Under the pieces are notes generated by a model, which saw only the letters and a program-made list of their open reading frames with translations, searched no databases and was not told where the DNA came from. The position numbers and the translations under genes are program-made. From Anaerolineae bacterium (lineage in GTDB: Bacteria > Chloroflexota > Anaerolineae > Promineifilales > Promineifilaceae), in the NCBI GenBank assembly GCA_023384415.1, contig JAHDWJ010000022.1:1-64000 (forward strand): DNA of 64,000 bases, in the 5' to 3' direction. Position 1 is the stretch's first letter. Each line of letters starts with the position of its first letter. Below, piece by piece: positions 34,483 to 42,764 of this stretch.

Positions 34483-34774
34483 GCCTGATCTCCTTCTGCG
34501 CCCTGTAAAATGCTCGTTCTTTTTTAGACATATCTCGTGCCGTAATGACATAATATTCACCATCTGTCTCTTGGGCATTCAGCACAACAGTTATAAGCCG
34601 CGCTCCTGCCCGACCCAAAACCATAACCCGCCCCTGCTTTGCCTTGAGAAAAACGGCATCCTTGTCACGGAGAGGCTGTTCGACTTCGACTATGGTGATA
34701 TTGTGGCGGGCAACGTGATCCACATTCCAATCGTCCCAAATAAGTTCGGTAATAACAATCTCAATTTCTTCCAT
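34475..34774 (-). CDS. BrnT-family ribonuclease toxin
   Basis: Protein of 99 residues: LIWDDWNVDHVARHNIT at the N-terminus and YYVITARDMSKKERAFYR at the C-terminus are the BrnT hallmarks (RelE-like RNase fold). Acts by cleaving RNA until bound by the antitoxin encoded just downstream. ATG 34774 chosen over the frame opening at 34843. A palindrome-containing promoter lies just upstream. Confidence 0.9.
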   Translation of the reverse strand: MEEIEIVITELIWDDWNVDHVARHNITIVEVEQPLRDKDAVFLKAKQGRVMVLGRAGARLITVVLNAQETDGEYYVITARDMSKKERAFYRAQKEIRHG

Positions 34775-34811
34775 TTTTGACTTGAGCAGATGTCCATGGT
34801 TGATATTTGCA

Positions 34812-34840
34812 ATCGTATTACAATGTAATACGCAAGTCAA
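34812..34840 (-). promoter_or_regulatory. Promoter with 19-bp operator for the BrnT/BrnA-like operon
   Basis: Minus strand: TTGACT (34840-34835), 17-bp spacer, TACGAT (34817-34812). Between and over the -10 lies the perfect palindrome CGTATTACA-A-TGTAATACG (34814-34832), placed as expected for antitoxin autorepression. Confidence 0.6.
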
Positions 34841-35031
34841 CATAGTAAACGTCCAGAAATAAGCTCCGTCCAGATTTGAAAGGTCTTCGGAAACCTGTTA
34901 ACTCTAAACCGGCAAGTTATTTTTAGATGCTCACATAGATAATGATAGTGATATAGGGATTCAAGTAGAGAGGGGATGTGCTGTGTAATTTAACAATGGG
35001 TAAAAGGGGACGAACGTTTAGTTGATAGCTC

Positions 35032-36411
35032 TTAGTTTAGCCAAGTCATTTTGGCGCCCACTTGCTGCATCGTCTCTACAAACCCAGGAAAGCTATCGGC
35101 GATGCAGCCGGCCTGGTGAATGTGGGTGGGGGTGTCGGCCAGGAGGGCGGCGATGGCCAGGGACATACCCAGCCGGTGGTCGTCGTGGCTGTCTACTTCG
35201 GCTCCGTTAAGCCGAGTGGGGCCGGTAACGGTGAACCCATCGGCCTGTTCGCTGATGTTGACCCCCATTTTACGCAATTCCCCAGCCAAGACAGCAATCC
35301 TGTCTACCTCTTTGACCCGCAGCTCCCCGGCCTCGCGCACGGTGCTGATCCCGGCAGCCTGGCTGGTGGCCACAGCCCATATCGGCATCTCATCTATGGC
35401 CCGGACGACGGTCTCCCCGGCGATGGTGGTGCTGTGCAGCTCGTTGAACCGGATGGTGAGGTCGCTCACCGGCTCACCCCCGGTCAGGTGAGGGTTTTCT
35501 CCCTGAATGTGGGCCCCCATCTGGCCTAATATGTCGAGCAGGCCGGTGCGGGTGGGGTTGAGGCCGATGTGGTTGAGGGTGAGGTGGGAGTGGGGCAGGC
35601 ACGCGGCCGCGACCAGCAAAAAAGCGGCTGAGGATATATCGGCGGGTACGGTCAAATCAACGGCTTGTAGGGGAGAACCAGGGCGCAAAATGACTGTCCG
35701 CCCATGTGTCTGAACATCAGCCCCCATCGCCGCCAGCAGCCGCTCTGTATGATCCCGGCTGGGACCGGCCTCGTGAATGATCGTCTCCCCTTCGGCATAT
35801 AACCCGGCCAGCAGAACGGCACTTTTGACCTGGGCTGAGGCAATTTGCATGAACAGTTCAATCCCGTGCAGGGGGGCTGGCTCAATAAAGAGCGGGGCAC
35901 GACCATCGGTGGCGGTAATATTGGCCCCCATCTGGCGCAGGGGGGTGACGATGCGCCCCATGGGTCGGCGGCGAAGCTGCTCACTGCCATCCAGAACTGA
36001 GGGGAATTTTTGCCCGGCCATTAGCCCGGCCAGCAAGCGGATGCCGGTACCGGCATGGCGGAGGTTGAGTTTCGAGTTTCGAGTTTCGAGTTTCGAGTTT
36101 TGAGCGTTGATAACTAAAGGGGAAAGTTCCTCTTCATTCCCCTCAGCTCCAGCCAATGCCATTCCTTGTCCTTCAATGGTTAGCTCCCAGGCGGTGGGTT
36201 CAGTTTCGTGGAGGTGGATGAGGACACCGAGGGATTGCATCGCCCGCAGGGTTGCCAGGGTGTCCCCGGCAGGCAGCCAGCGGCGGATGTGGCTGGTGCC
36301 CTGGGCGATACTCCCCAACATGATGGCCCGGTGGCTGATAGATTTGTCACCGGGAATGGAGACGCGGCCGCGCAGGGGGGTGGTTTGGGGGTAGACAAGA
36401 AGGGCGGGCAT
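35032..36411 (-). CDS. aroA: 3-phosphoshikimate 1-carboxyvinyltransferase (EPSP synthase)
   Basis: Sixth step of the shikimate pathway. In 459 residues the motifs include GDKSISHRAIMLGSIAQG at the N-terminus, HAGTGIRLLAGL (usually NSGT/NAGTAMR), RPMGRI, SAQVKSAVLLAGLYAEG, DHTERLL, ADISSAAFLLVAA and SHDDHRLGMSLAIAALL. A block of 7-bp repeats adds about 14 residues (AQNSKLETRNSKLN) immediately before the HAGT loop that binds PEP, and the usual Asn of that loop is His. The protein is otherwise complete. It lies 6 bp downstream of the SEC-C gene on the same strand. High confidence in identity; activity with the insertion is untested. Confidence 0.94.
   Translation of the reverse strand: MPALLVYPQTTPLRGRVSIPGDKSISHRAIMLGSIAQGTSHIRRWLPAGDTLATLRAMQSLGVLIHLHETEPTAWELTIEGQGMALAGAEGNEEELSPLVINAQNSKLETRNSKLNLRHAGTGIRLLAGLMAGQKFPSVLDGSEQLRRRPMGRIVTPLRQMGANITATDGRAPLFIEPAPLHGIELFMQIASAQVKSAVLLAGLYAEGETIIHEAGPSRDHTERLLAAMGADVQTHGRTVILRPGSPLQAVDLTVPADISSAAFLLVAAACLPHSHLTLNHIGLNPTRTGLLDILGQMGAHIQGENPHLTGGEPVSDLTIRFNELHSTTIAGETVVRAIDEMPIWAVATSQAAGISTVREAGELRVKEVDRIAVLAGELRKMGVNISEQADGFTVTGPTRLNGAEVDSHDDHRLGMSLAIAALLADTPTHIHQAGCIADSFPGFVETMQQVGAKMTWLN
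36064..36104. repeat. GTTTCGA heptamer repeat inside aroA
   Basis: GAGTTTCGAGTTTCGAGTTT and more copies, ending GTTTTGAGC. It occupies codons about 102-116 of aroA, in frame. Confidence 0.9.
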
Positions 36412-36417
36412 GGACAG

Positions 36418-37275
36418 TTAGCGGCGCAGGCGGCGCATCTGGCGGATGATGAGCTGCTTTTTTTTATCCGACCGGTTTGGGTCAAGGCGGGCAACGGGGG
36501 GACGGCCTTTTAATTTGGCCTGCTCCAGGGCGTGATGAATAAGGATAATATTATGACGGCGCATAAAAGCCTGGTGATCAGCATCCGGGTGTTGGGTCAG
36601 ATATTGTTCTTTGGCCTGAGCCAGCTGGGCAGCCACATCACCAATTTCATCACGGGGGATATAGGCCCCGGTAGTGCTAAAACTCCATTCTGCTTTGTCC
36701 GCATATTCGGTGGACGGCAGCACCCGGCAAAGAATGATCTCCCCTACCTCAACCGCGCCGCGGCCGCCGCTGGTATATACCTCATATTGGTCGCCGGTGA
36801 CAATATCGCGCAGTTGCAGCAGTTGGCCTTCATAGGAAAGTAGTTCATACCCCCCTGCGGCCATCCCCCCCCGCCACAAGGTGACAATGGGCTGCTGCGG
36901 TACGGCCAGATCATCCCAGCGGTCCTGGGCATATTGGTCAATGATGCGTGGTTCTTCGCGGCCATCTTCATTGGTGTGAATATAATCGAATACATACCAA
37001 TCAAAGAAACGCAGGGCCTCTTCTTCACTCATCTCATCGGCCGTTTCCAGGGTGTAATAATCGTGCCAGTAAAGGGGGAGCGCGGCCGCGAAATAAAGGG
37101 CGAACTTTTCTTCACGGGCATATTTCAACAGATCCCGGCGGACAAATTGTACCGCCGCTGCTCGCATAAGCCGATCTTTGGTAGATTCTTGATCTACCTT
37201 CATGTGGCAATGTTTGTATTTTTTGCCACTACCACAATAACAAGGGTCGTTGCGTCCGGGTAAATCGCTCATCAT
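36418..37275 (-). CDS. SEC-C metal-binding-motif protein
   Basis: Protein of 285 residues. The N-terminal GRNDPCYCGSGKKYKHCH is a SEC-C zinc motif (Cys-x-Cys...Cys-His), known from the SecA C-terminus, where it binds zinc and SecB/ribosomes. The remainder (EEEALRFFDWYVFDY, YIPRDEIGDVAAQL) is a soluble alpha/beta region common to stand-alone SEC-C proteins of unknown role. The start codon overlaps the stop of the glucokinase gene (ATGA), so they are co-transcribed and translationally coupled; aroA follows 6 bp later. Confidence 0.82.
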   Translation of the reverse strand: MMSDLPGRNDPCYCGSGKKYKHCHMKVDQESTKDRLMRAAAVQFVRRDLLKYAREEKFALYFAAALPLYWHDYYTLETADEMSEEEALRFFDWYVFDYIHTNEDGREEPRIIDQYAQDRWDDLAVPQQPIVTLWRGGMAAGGYELLSYEGQLLQLRDIVTGDQYEVYTSGGRGAVEVGEIILCRVLPSTEYADKAEWSFSTTGAYIPRDEIGDVAAQLAQAKEQYLTQHPDADHQAFMRRHNIILIHHALEQAKLKGRPPVARLDPNRSDKKKQLIIRQMRRLRR

Positions 37276-38015
37276 TTATCCTTTTTGGCGGCCATGGCGG
37301 CACCGATAATGCCCGCTTCATTGCGTAAGCGAGCTGGCACTACTTTGGTACGTAGGGTCAGGCGGGGAACAAATTTTTTATAATCTTTGCTGGCCCCCCC
37401 GCCAAGAATAATCAGGGAAGGCCAAAACAAGAATTCAAGGTGATGGAGGTAACTATCTAAACGGACAGCCCACTCTTTCCATTTTAGCCCTTCTTCGATT
37501 CTAGCCCGTTCGGAAGTATATTTTTCGGCATCTATGGTCTGGCCCTGGAGATAAACATGGCCTAACTCCGTGTTAGGGACGAGTTGGCCGTTGACGAATA
37601 ACGCACTGCCAATGCCGGTGCCCAGGGTAAATATCATAACGACCCCATTGACCCGGCGGCCAGCCCCAAAACGCATTTCAGCGATTCCGGCGGCGTCGGC
37701 GTCGTTAACCAGGGTGGTGGGTAGGCTGGTTTGCTGCTGGATAGCGGCCGCGGCCGGGAATTGCACCCACCCTGGGTCCAAATTAGCCGCAGTCATCGTT
37801 TGCCCGCCCAGAATGACTCCCGGAAACCCAATCCCCAACGGCCCTTCATAGCTGAACCGTTCAATAAGCTGCTGGACTACCCCTATCACCGCCTCTGGGG
37901 TAGCTGGCTTTGGCGTTTCGATTCGTTCACGCTCGCTCACCAGCTTGCCCGTAACTACATCCACCAGAGCGGCTTTAACTCCAGTTCCCCCAATATCAAC
38001 CCCTAAAATGTTCAT
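37272..38015 (-). CDS. ppgK: Polyphosphate glucokinase (ROK family)
   Basis: Phosphorylates glucose with polyphosphate (and often ATP). In 247 residues the N-terminal phosphate loop is LGVDIGGTGVKAALVD, the sugar site NDADAAGIAEMRFGAG, and TLGTGIGSALFVNGQLVPNTELGH is diagnostic of PpgK rather than general ROK kinases. AGGAGG stands 4-5 bases before the ATG. It heads an operon with the SEC-C protein and aroA. Upstream is a block of GAATTAT heptamers. Confidence 0.93.
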   Translation of the reverse strand: MNILGVDIGGTGVKAALVDVVTGKLVSERERIETPKPATPEAVIGVVQQLIERFSYEGPLGIGFPGVILGGQTMTAANLDPGWVQFPAAAAIQQQTSLPTTLVNDADAAGIAEMRFGAGRRVNGVVMIFTLGTGIGSALFVNGQLVPNTELGHVYLQGQTIDAEKYTSERARIEEGLKWKEWAVRLDSYLHHLEFLFWPSLIILGGGASKDYKKFVPRLTLRTKVVPARLRNEAGIIGAAMAAKKDK

Positions 38016-38030
38016 ACCCCTCCTGGAATT

Positions 38031-38100
38031 ATGAATTATGAATTATGAATTATGAATTATGAATTATGAAGGATGAAGGATGAAGGATGAAAGATGAAGG
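38031..38100. repeat. GAATTAT/GAAGGAT heptamer array
   Basis: About six GAATTAT units followed by GAAGGAT/GAAAGAT units, perfect 7-bp period, intergenic between the patatin gene and ppgK. Same family as the blocks at 4483, 50146 and 52855. Confidence 0.95.
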
Positions 38101-38115
38101 GGGATTTCCCGCTGC

Positions 38116-38976
38116 TCATCCTCTCAGCCATTCGTTGTTCAGTCGGCCAGTACTAAAAAGGATGTTCATGATTTCAGCTTCGGCTTCACGGAATGCCTGG
38201 CGGCCGGCCTCAATGCCCTGGTCTAAATTATCAAAATCAAACAACCCTATTGTACCCACATACGGCTTGAGCAAAATATCGGGCCGGGATATACCATACC
38301 GGGCGTCAATAGAGCGGGCCGTCAAAATATCTGAAACGGTTGAAACAACCTGCCAGATAGGCATACTCTCGGCGGCTGATAGCATTCTATTAATCAATCT
38401 TTTGCTGCCGCCATTTTCTGGTTGTGTGCCATACGGGGCGCTGTTGCTTAAGGAAACAGCCAGTACCCGGGTTGCCCCTCGTGCCCTGGCGACATCAAAG
38501 GGAACATTATTTAAGATACCCCCATCCACCAGCGTTAACCCATACCGTTCTACGGGTGGTAGAACAACCGGAAAAGCAGATGTAGCCAACAGGGCGGAGA
38601 TAAGATCACCCTCATCTAAAACCACTTCCGTACGCTCAATAAGATCGGTCGCCACCACGGCCAGGGGGATTTTGAGGTTGGCGAAGGTGGGCCGGCCGAT
38701 GGTATCTTGAATCAGCTTCTCGAACCGTTTGCTATCCGTAATGCCTGGTTTACCTAGAGGTAAAGTATAAAGCCGGGCCAGGTCTAATTTTTTATAAAAG
38801 GTGATTAATTCCTGACTGTTGAGACCTGATGCAATGAGACCCCCGATGATCCCTCCGATACTGGTACCGGTGATAAGGTGCGGTATTAATTTTAGCCGCT
38901 CCATTTCCATCCAGATGCCGATATGCACAGCACCTCTTGCACCCCCTCCACCTAAGGTTAATGCGAACTTCTTCAT
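38116..38976 (-). CDS. Patatin-like phospholipase
   Basis: Serine lipase/acyl hydrolase of 286 residues using a Ser-Asp dyad. The glycine-rich oxyanion loop GGGGARGAVHIG (9-20), nucleophile elbow GTSIGG (Ser 39) and DGG motif (LVDGGILNNVPFDVAR) are all intact. No signal peptide, so probably cytoplasmic or peripheral at the membrane, like RssA/YchK. The ATG at 38976 places the oxyanion loop at the N-terminus; the longer frame to 39030 has no support. Lacks GCGGCCGC. Confidence 0.93.
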   Translation of the reverse strand: MKKFALTLGGGGARGAVHIGIWMEMERLKLIPHLITGTSIGGIIGGLIASGLNSQELITFYKKLDLARLYTLPLGKPGITDSKRFEKLIQDTIGRPTFANLKIPLAVVATDLIERTEVVLDEGDLISALLATSAFPVVLPPVERYGLTLVDGGILNNVPFDVARARGATRVLAVSLSNSAPYGTQPENGGSKRLINRMLSAAESMPIWQVVSTVSDILTARSIDARYGISRPDILLKPYVGTIGLFDFDNLDQGIEAGRQAFREAEAEIMNILFSTGRLNNEWLRG

Positions 38977-39033
38977 AGGTTGTTGTCCAGGGTAAATTGT
39001 ATCTGTTTTTTCTCTATCCGTTGTTATCATTGG

Positions 39034-40338
39034 TTAAGCAACTGTCCCATAAAAGTGGGGCAGGCCGGGCACAGGGTCGTTGGTCCAGGTGATGGTGGCC
39101 AACAAATTCGTTTTAGCCTGGGCCAGTTTATTTGGGTCGTTGGCATGAATGACGGCGATAGGCTGCCCTTTTGTCACGCGGTCGCCTACTTTGAGCGGCA
39201 GGAGCAGCCCAACGGCATGGTCCAGGGTATCGGTTTTGACCAGGCGGCCGGCCCCCAGGTAAACGGTACACCACCCCAGGGCATCGGTATCGAACGCGGC
39301 CGCGAACCCATCTTGGGGGGCGCACACTGTCTCCACATACCTGGCCTGGGGCAGGGTATCCGGTTCATCTATCTGGGAGACATCCCCCCCCTGGGCAATG
39401 GCCATCTGGCGGAACTTATGCCAGGCGCGGCCGCTCACTCGGGCCTGGTCAATTTGCTCCTGAGCCTGGGCCAACGTCTCTGCTTTCTCAGCCAGCAGGA
39501 GCATCTGCGCCGCTACTTCCCGGCAGTGGGCCCAAAAATCAGGTGGCCCATCTCCATGCAACGTGGTTATTGCCTCTTTTAACTCCAGGGCATTACCGAT
39601 GGCGTGGCCCAATGGCTGGTTCATATCGGAAAGCAGGGCAACGGTTTGGCGGCCGGCGTCGTGACCAATATTGACCATAATTTCCGCCAATTCGCGGGCG
39701 GCCGGCACCGTTTTCATAAATGCCCCACTGCCTACCTTCACATCCAGGAGAATGGCATCGGCCCCGGCAGCCAGCTTTTTGGACATGATGGAAGCGGCGA
39801 TGAGGGGCATACTGGCAACCGTCCCGGTGACATCACGCAAGGCATACAGCTTGCCATCGGCGGGGGCCAGGTCGGCTGTTTGCCCGGCCAGTACCAGCCC
39901 GATTTCCCGAAGCTGCTGCTTGAATTGGGGCATACTCAGATCACAATGCCACCCCCGTACCGATTCCATTTTGTCTAAGGTGCCACCGCTGGAGCCGAGG
40001 CCGCGGCCGCTCATTTTGCCCACCGGTACGCCACAGGCCGCTACCAAAGGCTGCACCACCAGGGTTGTCTTATCACCAACGCCCCCGGATGAATGTTTGT
40101 CAATGGTAAAAGGAACGGTATCGTGTAGATCAAGCTGTTCCCCCGAATGGGCCATAGCCAGGGTTAAATCTACCGTTTCCCGCCGCGACATCCCGCGGAG
40201 ATAGATAGCCATCAGGAGCGCGGCCGCCTGGTAATCGGGCACGGTGCCCGCCGCCACCCCTTTTACAAACCATTGGATCGCTTCTGTACTTAACTCGCCA
40301 CCATCTCTTTTGCTGGCGATCAAATCTACCATTCGCAT
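39034..40338 (-). CDS. deoA: Pyrimidine-nucleoside / thymidine phosphorylase
   Basis: Phosphorolysis of thymidine or uridine in nucleoside salvage; 434 residues. Motifs: DLIASKRDGGELS at the start, FTIDKHSSGGVGDKTTLV (phosphate loop), MSGRGLGSSGGTLDKMES (family signature, with SS instead of the usual HT), and the C-terminal domain with LPLKVGDRVTKGQP. Symbol deoA versus pdp cannot be decided from sequence. Five GCGGCCGC-related sites inside. Start 40338 or 40332. Confidence 0.92.
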   Translation of the reverse strand: MRMVDLIASKRDGGELSTEAIQWFVKGVAAGTVPDYQAAALLMAIYLRGMSRRETVDLTLAMAHSGEQLDLHDTVPFTIDKHSSGGVGDKTTLVVQPLVAACGVPVGKMSGRGLGSSGGTLDKMESVRGWHCDLSMPQFKQQLREIGLVLAGQTADLAPADGKLYALRDVTGTVASMPLIAASIMSKKLAAGADAILLDVKVGSGAFMKTVPAARELAEIMVNIGHDAGRQTVALLSDMNQPLGHAIGNALELKEAITTLHGDGPPDFWAHCREVAAQMLLLAEKAETLAQAQEQIDQARVSGRAWHKFRQMAIAQGGDVSQIDEPDTLPQARYVETVCAPQDGFAAAFDTDALGWCTVYLGAGRLVKTDTLDHAVGLLLPLKVGDRVTKGQPIAVIHANDPNKLAQAKTNLLATITWTNDPVPGLPHFYGTVA

Positions 40339-40678
40339 TCTATTTATTCCTTAAACCGTACTGTTCCCTTCTAAGGAGAGCCAGCATTATAACATTACCT
40401 GGTATAGATTGACGATTGACGCGATAACCTTTACGATTAGCGGCATGGTTCTAATATAAAAACTGGGGGCTGGCGTTTTTTAGTTTGACCACTGGTGAAA
40501 TCAATTTTCGCTAGAGTCCAGATAAAAAGAAGACCGTAACTATACAGCCCCTCACCCTGGCCCTCTCCCCCAGGAAAGGGGATATGTTCCCCTCTACCAT
40601 CGTGGGAGATGGGCCGGGGTGAGGGGTGACTGATCACCTGTCAGTTACAGAAGAACTACCTTAAAACAGGATATGAAG
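40339..40678. other. Intergenic region with large inverted repeat
   Basis: No gene. At about 40549-40627, CCCCTCACCCTGGCCCTCTC is opposed by GAGATGGGCCGGGGTGAGGG, giving an imperfect 22-bp stem around 35 bases: a REP/BIME-like element of a kind frequent in GC-rich genomes, without a T tail. The divergent promoters for the phosphorylase and the deaminase fusion should also be here. Confidence 0.6.
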
Positions 40679-42670
40679 ATGACCCAACAACAAGTAGATA
40701 TTATATTGACTGGGGGGATGGTGATCACGATGAATGAATCGTTTGATCTCTTTCCCGATGGGGCTGTAGCGATCCGGGGGGATGAGATTGTGGCGGTGGA
40801 CGCGGCCGCGACCATTCAAGCCCATTATGCCGCCCCCCAAACTATTCAGTGCCAGGGGCAGGCCATCATACCTGGCCTGGTCAATGCCCATACCCACGTC
40901 CCCATGACCTTGCTGCGTGGTTTGAACGATGATTTACGCCTGGATGTATGGCTGGGCTACCTCATGCCCCTGGAGCGGGAATTTGTTACTCCAGAATTTG
41001 TTAAGCTAGGCACCCAAATCGCCTGCGCCGAGATGATCCGCTCTGGTATCACCACCTTTGCCGATATGTATTATTTTGAGTCGGATATTGCTGAAGCCAC
41101 CGCCCAGGCGGGTATGCGGGCCTTGCTCGGTCAGACCGTGCTTATGTTCCCCGCCCCTGATGCCGAAAGTTATGAAGACGCCCTGACCCTATGCCGCCGC
41201 TTCATTGAGAAATGGAATGGACACCCCCTGATTCAGCCCGCCGTAGCTCCCCACGCCTGGTATACCGCCACCCCAGACCTGATGCGAGCCTGTGCGGACC
41301 TGGCTCGTGGGTATAATGTCCCTTTGCACACCCACGTCAGCGAAACGGCTTTAGAAGTGGAAAACTGCCGCGCCCAAAATACCAGCCCGGTTGTCCCCTG
41401 GATTCAACGGCATGGCCTGTTAGACACGAAATTATTAGCCGCCCACTGTGTGCATCTGGATAAAGGGGAGATGAATGCCCTCAAGAAAGCGGGGGCTGGA
41501 GTGGCTCACTGCCCTACCAGCAATCTCAAGCTGGCCAGCGGCATAGCCCAGGTTGGGGAGATGATGCAGATGGGGCTGAAGGTGGGGGTAGGCACAGATG
41601 GCCCGGCCAGCAACAATGATTTGGATATGTTTGAGGAGATGCGTTTAGCAGCACTGTTGGCTAAAACTAAAACCAATGATCCGACAACGCTGCCGGCCCG
41701 CCAGGCCATGGAGTTGGCAACGATTGGTGGGGCGCGAGCGGTACATCTGGCTCATCTGACAGGCAGTCTGGAGCCAGGCAAACGGGCTGATATCGCTATC
41801 GTGGATATGAATGGTACGCATAATTGGCCTCACTTTAACAACCATGCAGAGGCAGTATATTCGCGGCTGGTGTATGCAGCTAAGAGTACCGATGTGGCCC
41901 ATGTGCTTTGTAATGGGCAGTGGCTGATGCGTGACCGGCAGCTTTTAACGATTGACGAAGCGGCCGCGAAAGCCCAGGCGGCCCAGGTAGCCGCTCAAAT
42001 TGATACTTTTGTCCTGGAGCGGGAATCTAGCCCGTACAATAAGCTGGTAGCCCTGGCCAAAATTGAGCGGCAAGAGAGTTACGAAATCCAGATTAAGCTC
42101 CCTCTGCCCAATGATCAGCCGATTATAGCCCTCTTGCAGTCCGGGGCTTTAGAAGTGACCAAATACGCCCATTACAAGCAGTATGACAATTATTTCATCT
42201 TTGATCAGGATGATCCGTATGCCGCCCGGCTGCGCTTCCGGGAAGATGACTTTATCAATGAGAAGGGAGAGGTGACCGGGGCGCGGCAGCGGCTCACCTT
42301 GCTAGGGGAATCTACTCCTCAGCCATTCCCTAATGCGGTGATGCTCTCGCGGACACGTTACATGACCGAGGCTACCCAATCGGTCCGTTTCTATCGGGAA
42401 TATTTTGCTCCCCCGAAGGAGATGGAAGTGCATAAGGAACGCCGCCGCTGGCATATCATTTATGAGAACACTGATTTTGCCGTCAATTTGGATCGGGTGT
42501 TCAATCCAGATTTGGGCTATTTCTTAGAGATTAAAGCGCGTACCTGGTCCCGTGCTGATGCGGAAAGGAAGGCAGAGTTGATTGAGAGTTTGCTGGCGGA
42601 ATTTGGTTTGGATGCGGCCGCGGCCGCCCGACATGAGTATATTGAGCTGGCCCAAAGTACCAACGCTTGA
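40679..42670 (+). CDS. MTA/SAH deaminase-type amidohydrolase fused to a CYTH-like domain
   Basis: A 663-residue protein. Residues 1 to about 440 are a metal-dependent deaminase of the MtaD/SsnA type (methylthioadenosine or S-adenosylhomocysteine to the inosine form): metal ligands NAHTHVPMTLLRG, LHTHVSET, LAAHCVHLD and VGTDGPASNNDLDMF all present. From about 462 the chain continues with YEIQIKLPL, TKYAHYKQYDNYFIFD, RLRFRED and QRLTLLG, the order and spacing of a CYTH (triphosphate tunnel) domain, although the ExExK motif reads EIQIK. CYTH domains bind triphosphates (adenylyl cyclase class IV, thiamine or inorganic triphosphatase). Start ATG 40679 has AGGA 8 bases upstream. I know of no standard family with this fusion. 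Confidence 0.85.
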   Translation: MTQQQVDIILTGGMVITMNESFDLFPDGAVAIRGDEIVAVDAAATIQAHYAAPQTIQCQGQAIIPGLVNAHTHVPMTLLRGLNDDLRLDVWLGYLMPLEREFVTPEFVKLGTQIACAEMIRSGITTFADMYYFESDIAEATAQAGMRALLGQTVLMFPAPDAESYEDALTLCRRFIEKWNGHPLIQPAVAPHAWYTATPDLMRACADLARGYNVPLHTHVSETALEVENCRAQNTSPVVPWIQRHGLLDTKLLAAHCVHLDKGEMNALKKAGAGVAHCPTSNLKLASGIAQVGEMMQMGLKVGVGTDGPASNNDLDMFEEMRLAALLAKTKTNDPTTLPARQAMELATIGGARAVHLAHLTGSLEPGKRADIAIVDMNGTHNWPHFNNHAEAVYSRLVYAAKSTDVAHVLCNGQWLMRDRQLLTIDEAAAKAQAAQVAAQIDTFVLERESSPYNKLVALAKIERQESYEIQIKLPLPNDQPIIALLQSGALEVTKYAHYKQYDNYFIFDQDDPYAARLRFREDDFINEKGEVTGARQRLTLLGESTPQPFPNAVMLSRTRYMTEATQSVRFYREYFAPPKEMEVHKERRRWHIIYENTDFAVNLDRVFNPDLGYFLEIKARTWSRADAERKAELIESLLAEFGLDAAAAARHEYIELAQSTNA

Positions 42671-42764
42671 TTGCCTGATGAGATGAATGGGACATAATTG
42701 GGTTGTAACTTGCAGGGTGGGAGATTACTTTGCAGCTTTTTGACTTTTATTCAGGAGATTAACT

